DNA of 44,394 nt, from positions 1 to 44,394 of the forward strand of contig CAJMNM010000024.1 in NCBI GenBank assembly GCA_905214795.1, in the 5' to 3' direction. The stretch is from an uncultured bacterium. Its GTDB lineage: Bacteria > Bacteroidota > Bacteroidia > Bacteroidales > Bacteroidaceae. The translations under genes were made by a program, and so were the position numbers. Under the pieces are notes generated by a model. It did no database searches. It was not told where the DNA came from and was given only the letters and a program-made list of their open reading frames with translations. Of this stretch, positions 43,061 to 44,394 are shown piece by piece; within the stretch, counting starts at the first letter, position 1, and every line of letters starts with the position of its first letter.

Positions 43061-43527
43061 TACATTTACAAACATAACACATATTACACTGTTTATCAAT
43101 ATATAACAAAAAGAGAAAACTTATTTTATTTTACATCTCACACTTTCCGCCAAAGCATTGATTCCGCTTGTATTTTTCACGCATGGTTTTTAAACATCAT
43201 TAATAACGTAAATAAAAATACGCCCTAAAAATCAGCGATAAAAATTAATGACATTTATTATTTGCACAGCAACAGAGAGGATTTTTTAAAAGGACAGAAA
43301 ATTACGTAAAAACAGAGGTTTTAGAGAGAATATCTCAAACGTAAAAAGCTGAAAAGCACATAAAAGTACACTTTTCTGTTTTAAACCAAATTGTCATATT
43401 TTCAGAATTTCAAAAAACAGATACTGGACGGAAACAACATACAAAACATCCGTACAAACCATATCACAAAGACTGTATACGAACTTTATAAATAAAAAAA
43501 AGACTCTCAGTGATTGAGAGCCTTTTT
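43061..43527 (+). ncRNA. Possible non-coding transcript between the array promoter and the terminator
   Basis: The interval after the promoter-like site has no open frame of useful size on the plus strand and ends at a hairpin with A/T tracts. A transcript of about 460 nt is possible. The evidence is only the promoter-like box and the terminator; no known RNA family was recognised. Confidence 0.25.
43494..43527 (-). terminator. Terminator of the AspT/YidE-type transporter gene
   Basis: CTCTCA (43504-43509) and TGAGAG (43515-43520) form a stem with a short loop, extended by one further pair past a mismatch. On the minus strand it is followed by eight T, 17 bp after the stop codon. T and A tracts on both sides would also let it act on plus-strand transcripts. 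Confidence 0.8.
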
Positions 43528-43543
43528 CTATTTCTATGCTAAA

Positions 43544-44394
43544 CTAAGCACTGCAAAGCAGTAACACTATCAACTGCGCTGTCAAAATTCTCAGGAACAT
43601 TGTCAATGGATATACCGTTGAATAACCGACAGCGGGTGCATCACTACTGGAAGACTGATTCGCAAACGCCAAGGCTGGGGGATCAGTTGTACTTCCGGCA
43701 ATCATACCCATTATTGTAAAATAGTTCAATTTAAAGCGCAATCTGGCAATCACACCAATTACCACAACCGGAATCACCGTAATAAGGAAACCAGTCCATA
43801 CATATTTCAATCCGTCGCCGGCAATTACCGTATCCACAAAATGTTCACCTGCTTTAATACCCACACTGGCAAGGAACAAAGCCAAGCCAAACTCTCGAAG
43901 CATAAGATTAGCACTCGTGGAAACATAAGTCACTAAATGGAACTTATAGCCAAAACGACCGATTAAGATTGCAATAATCAATGGACCGCCCGCCAAACCT
44001 AATTTGACCGGTGTCGGCACTCCCGGGAAAGCAAACGGAATGCTTCCAAAAACGATACCGACCAGAATTCCCACAAAGATAGTCAGCAGATTAGGGTGAT
44101 CCAAACGTTTTACAGAGTTACCCATCAAACCGGCAACGCGGTCTACCGCATCCTCGGGACCCACCACAACTATCTTATCACCTACTTGCATACGCAGATT
44201 ACGATCTGCAAACAGATTCATACCTGAACGGGAAATACGCGTAACATTCACGCCATAAACAGAGCTGAAATGCAACTGTCCAAAAGTCTTTCCATTCATT
44301 TTGGGCTGAGTCACAAGAATGCTTTTTGAAACCATAGGCACGTCCTGTACTTCCCAATCCACCTGATCTTCCGGTCCGATAAATGCCTTTATCG
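43544..44394 (-). CDS. AspT/YidE-type putative antiporter, C-terminal part (cut by window edge)
   Basis: The frame is open up to the last base of the window, so the GTG at 44362 is probably internal and the start lies outside. What is visible is the end of a regulatory TrkA-C-like domain (GKTFGQLHFSSVYGVNVTRISRSG ... LRMQVGDKIVVVGPEDAVDRV) and the second membrane domain of the AspT/YidE/YbjL family, with GLAGGPLIIAILIGRFG, LREFGLALFLASVGIKAG and MIAGSTTDPPALAFA. These are anion or amino-acid exchangers; the substrate is unknown. Confidence 0.9.
   Translation of the reverse strand, partial: IKAFIGPEDQVDWEVQDVPMVSKSILVTQPKMNGKTFGQLHFSSVYGVNVTRISRSGMNLFADRNLRMQVGDKIVVVGPEDAVDRVAGLMGNSVKRLDHPNLLTIFVGILVGIVFGSIPFAFPGVPTPVKLGLAGGPLIIAILIGRFGYKFHLVTYVSTSANLMLREFGLALFLASVGIKAGEHFVDTVIAGDGLKYVWTGFLITVIPVVVIGVIARLRFKLNYFTIMGMIAGSTTDPPALAFANQSSSSDAPAVGYSTVYPLTMFLRILTAQLIVLLLCSA

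Noticed and set aside
42915..43109. A 64-codon minus-strand frame over the 22-bp array
   Set aside because: It reads through repeats and hairpins, and no protein family is recognisable.

Overview
The window reads as a piece of a Bacteroidales chromosome (Bacteroides, Phocaeicola or Prevotella type). Supporting signs are the promoter pattern TTTG-N19/20-TAnnTTTG in front of many genes, lipid A synthesis by LpxK, Mrp, DUF975, a phosphate-porin family protein, lamin-tail-domain proteins, and a methylmalonyl-CoA decarboxylase sodium-pump operon typical of propionate producers. The genus cannot be fixed from this sequence alone. Nearly all genes are intact; only the two edge features (tRNA-Phe at the left, an AspT/YidE-type transporter at the right) are cut. 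No insertion sequence, phage, CRISPR array or integrase was seen.

Layout. (1) 1-5124: tRNA-Phe, then a minus-strand operon sppA > lpxK > purine nucleoside phosphorylase > thiL. (2) 5420-11426: a membrane-anchored coiled-coil protein, then a four-gene export operon (TolC-like, HlyD-like, two ABC-2 permeases, no ATPase). (3) 11418-16617: a methyltransferase, then a probable copper-response locus: a regulator joining a CxxC metal-binding domain to an AraC DNA-binding domain, a CopA P-type ATPase with an extra C-terminal CopZ-like domain, and an EFR1-type flavodoxin/ferredoxin. (4) 16638-19163: an orphan PTS IIC permease with an exported KduI isomerase. (5) 19217-24632: a minus-strand operon that looks like phosphate scavenging (OprO/P-like porin, four-lamin-tail lipoprotein, phytase-like esterase, metallophosphoesterase). 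(6) 25154-35166: mostly housekeeping (amidase, MFS exporter, trmB-mrp, DUF975, ilvE, mnmA-xseA-xseB, NUDIX hydrolase). (7) 35290-39469: mmdA > lamin-tail/OadG fusion > biotin carrier > mmdB sodium pump. (8) 39671-42154: a MATE exporter, a cytidylate-kinase-like protein and a YfcE-type phosphoesterase with overlapping ends. (9) 42155-43543: a 1.4-kb gene-free region with GC-rich hairpins and a strictly 22-bp-phased array of CGTAACCGT motifs running into a promoter-like site and followed by a terminator, a possible non-coding transcript.

The most interesting items are the candidate copper system, with paired direct repeats placed where an AraC activator would bind in front of copA; the 22-bp phased array; the exported KduI with a lone EIIC; the phosphate-type operon built around lamin-tail domains; and a purine nucleoside phosphorylase carrying Asp at the base-specificity position. 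Functions are inferred from motifs and context only; no database search was run.
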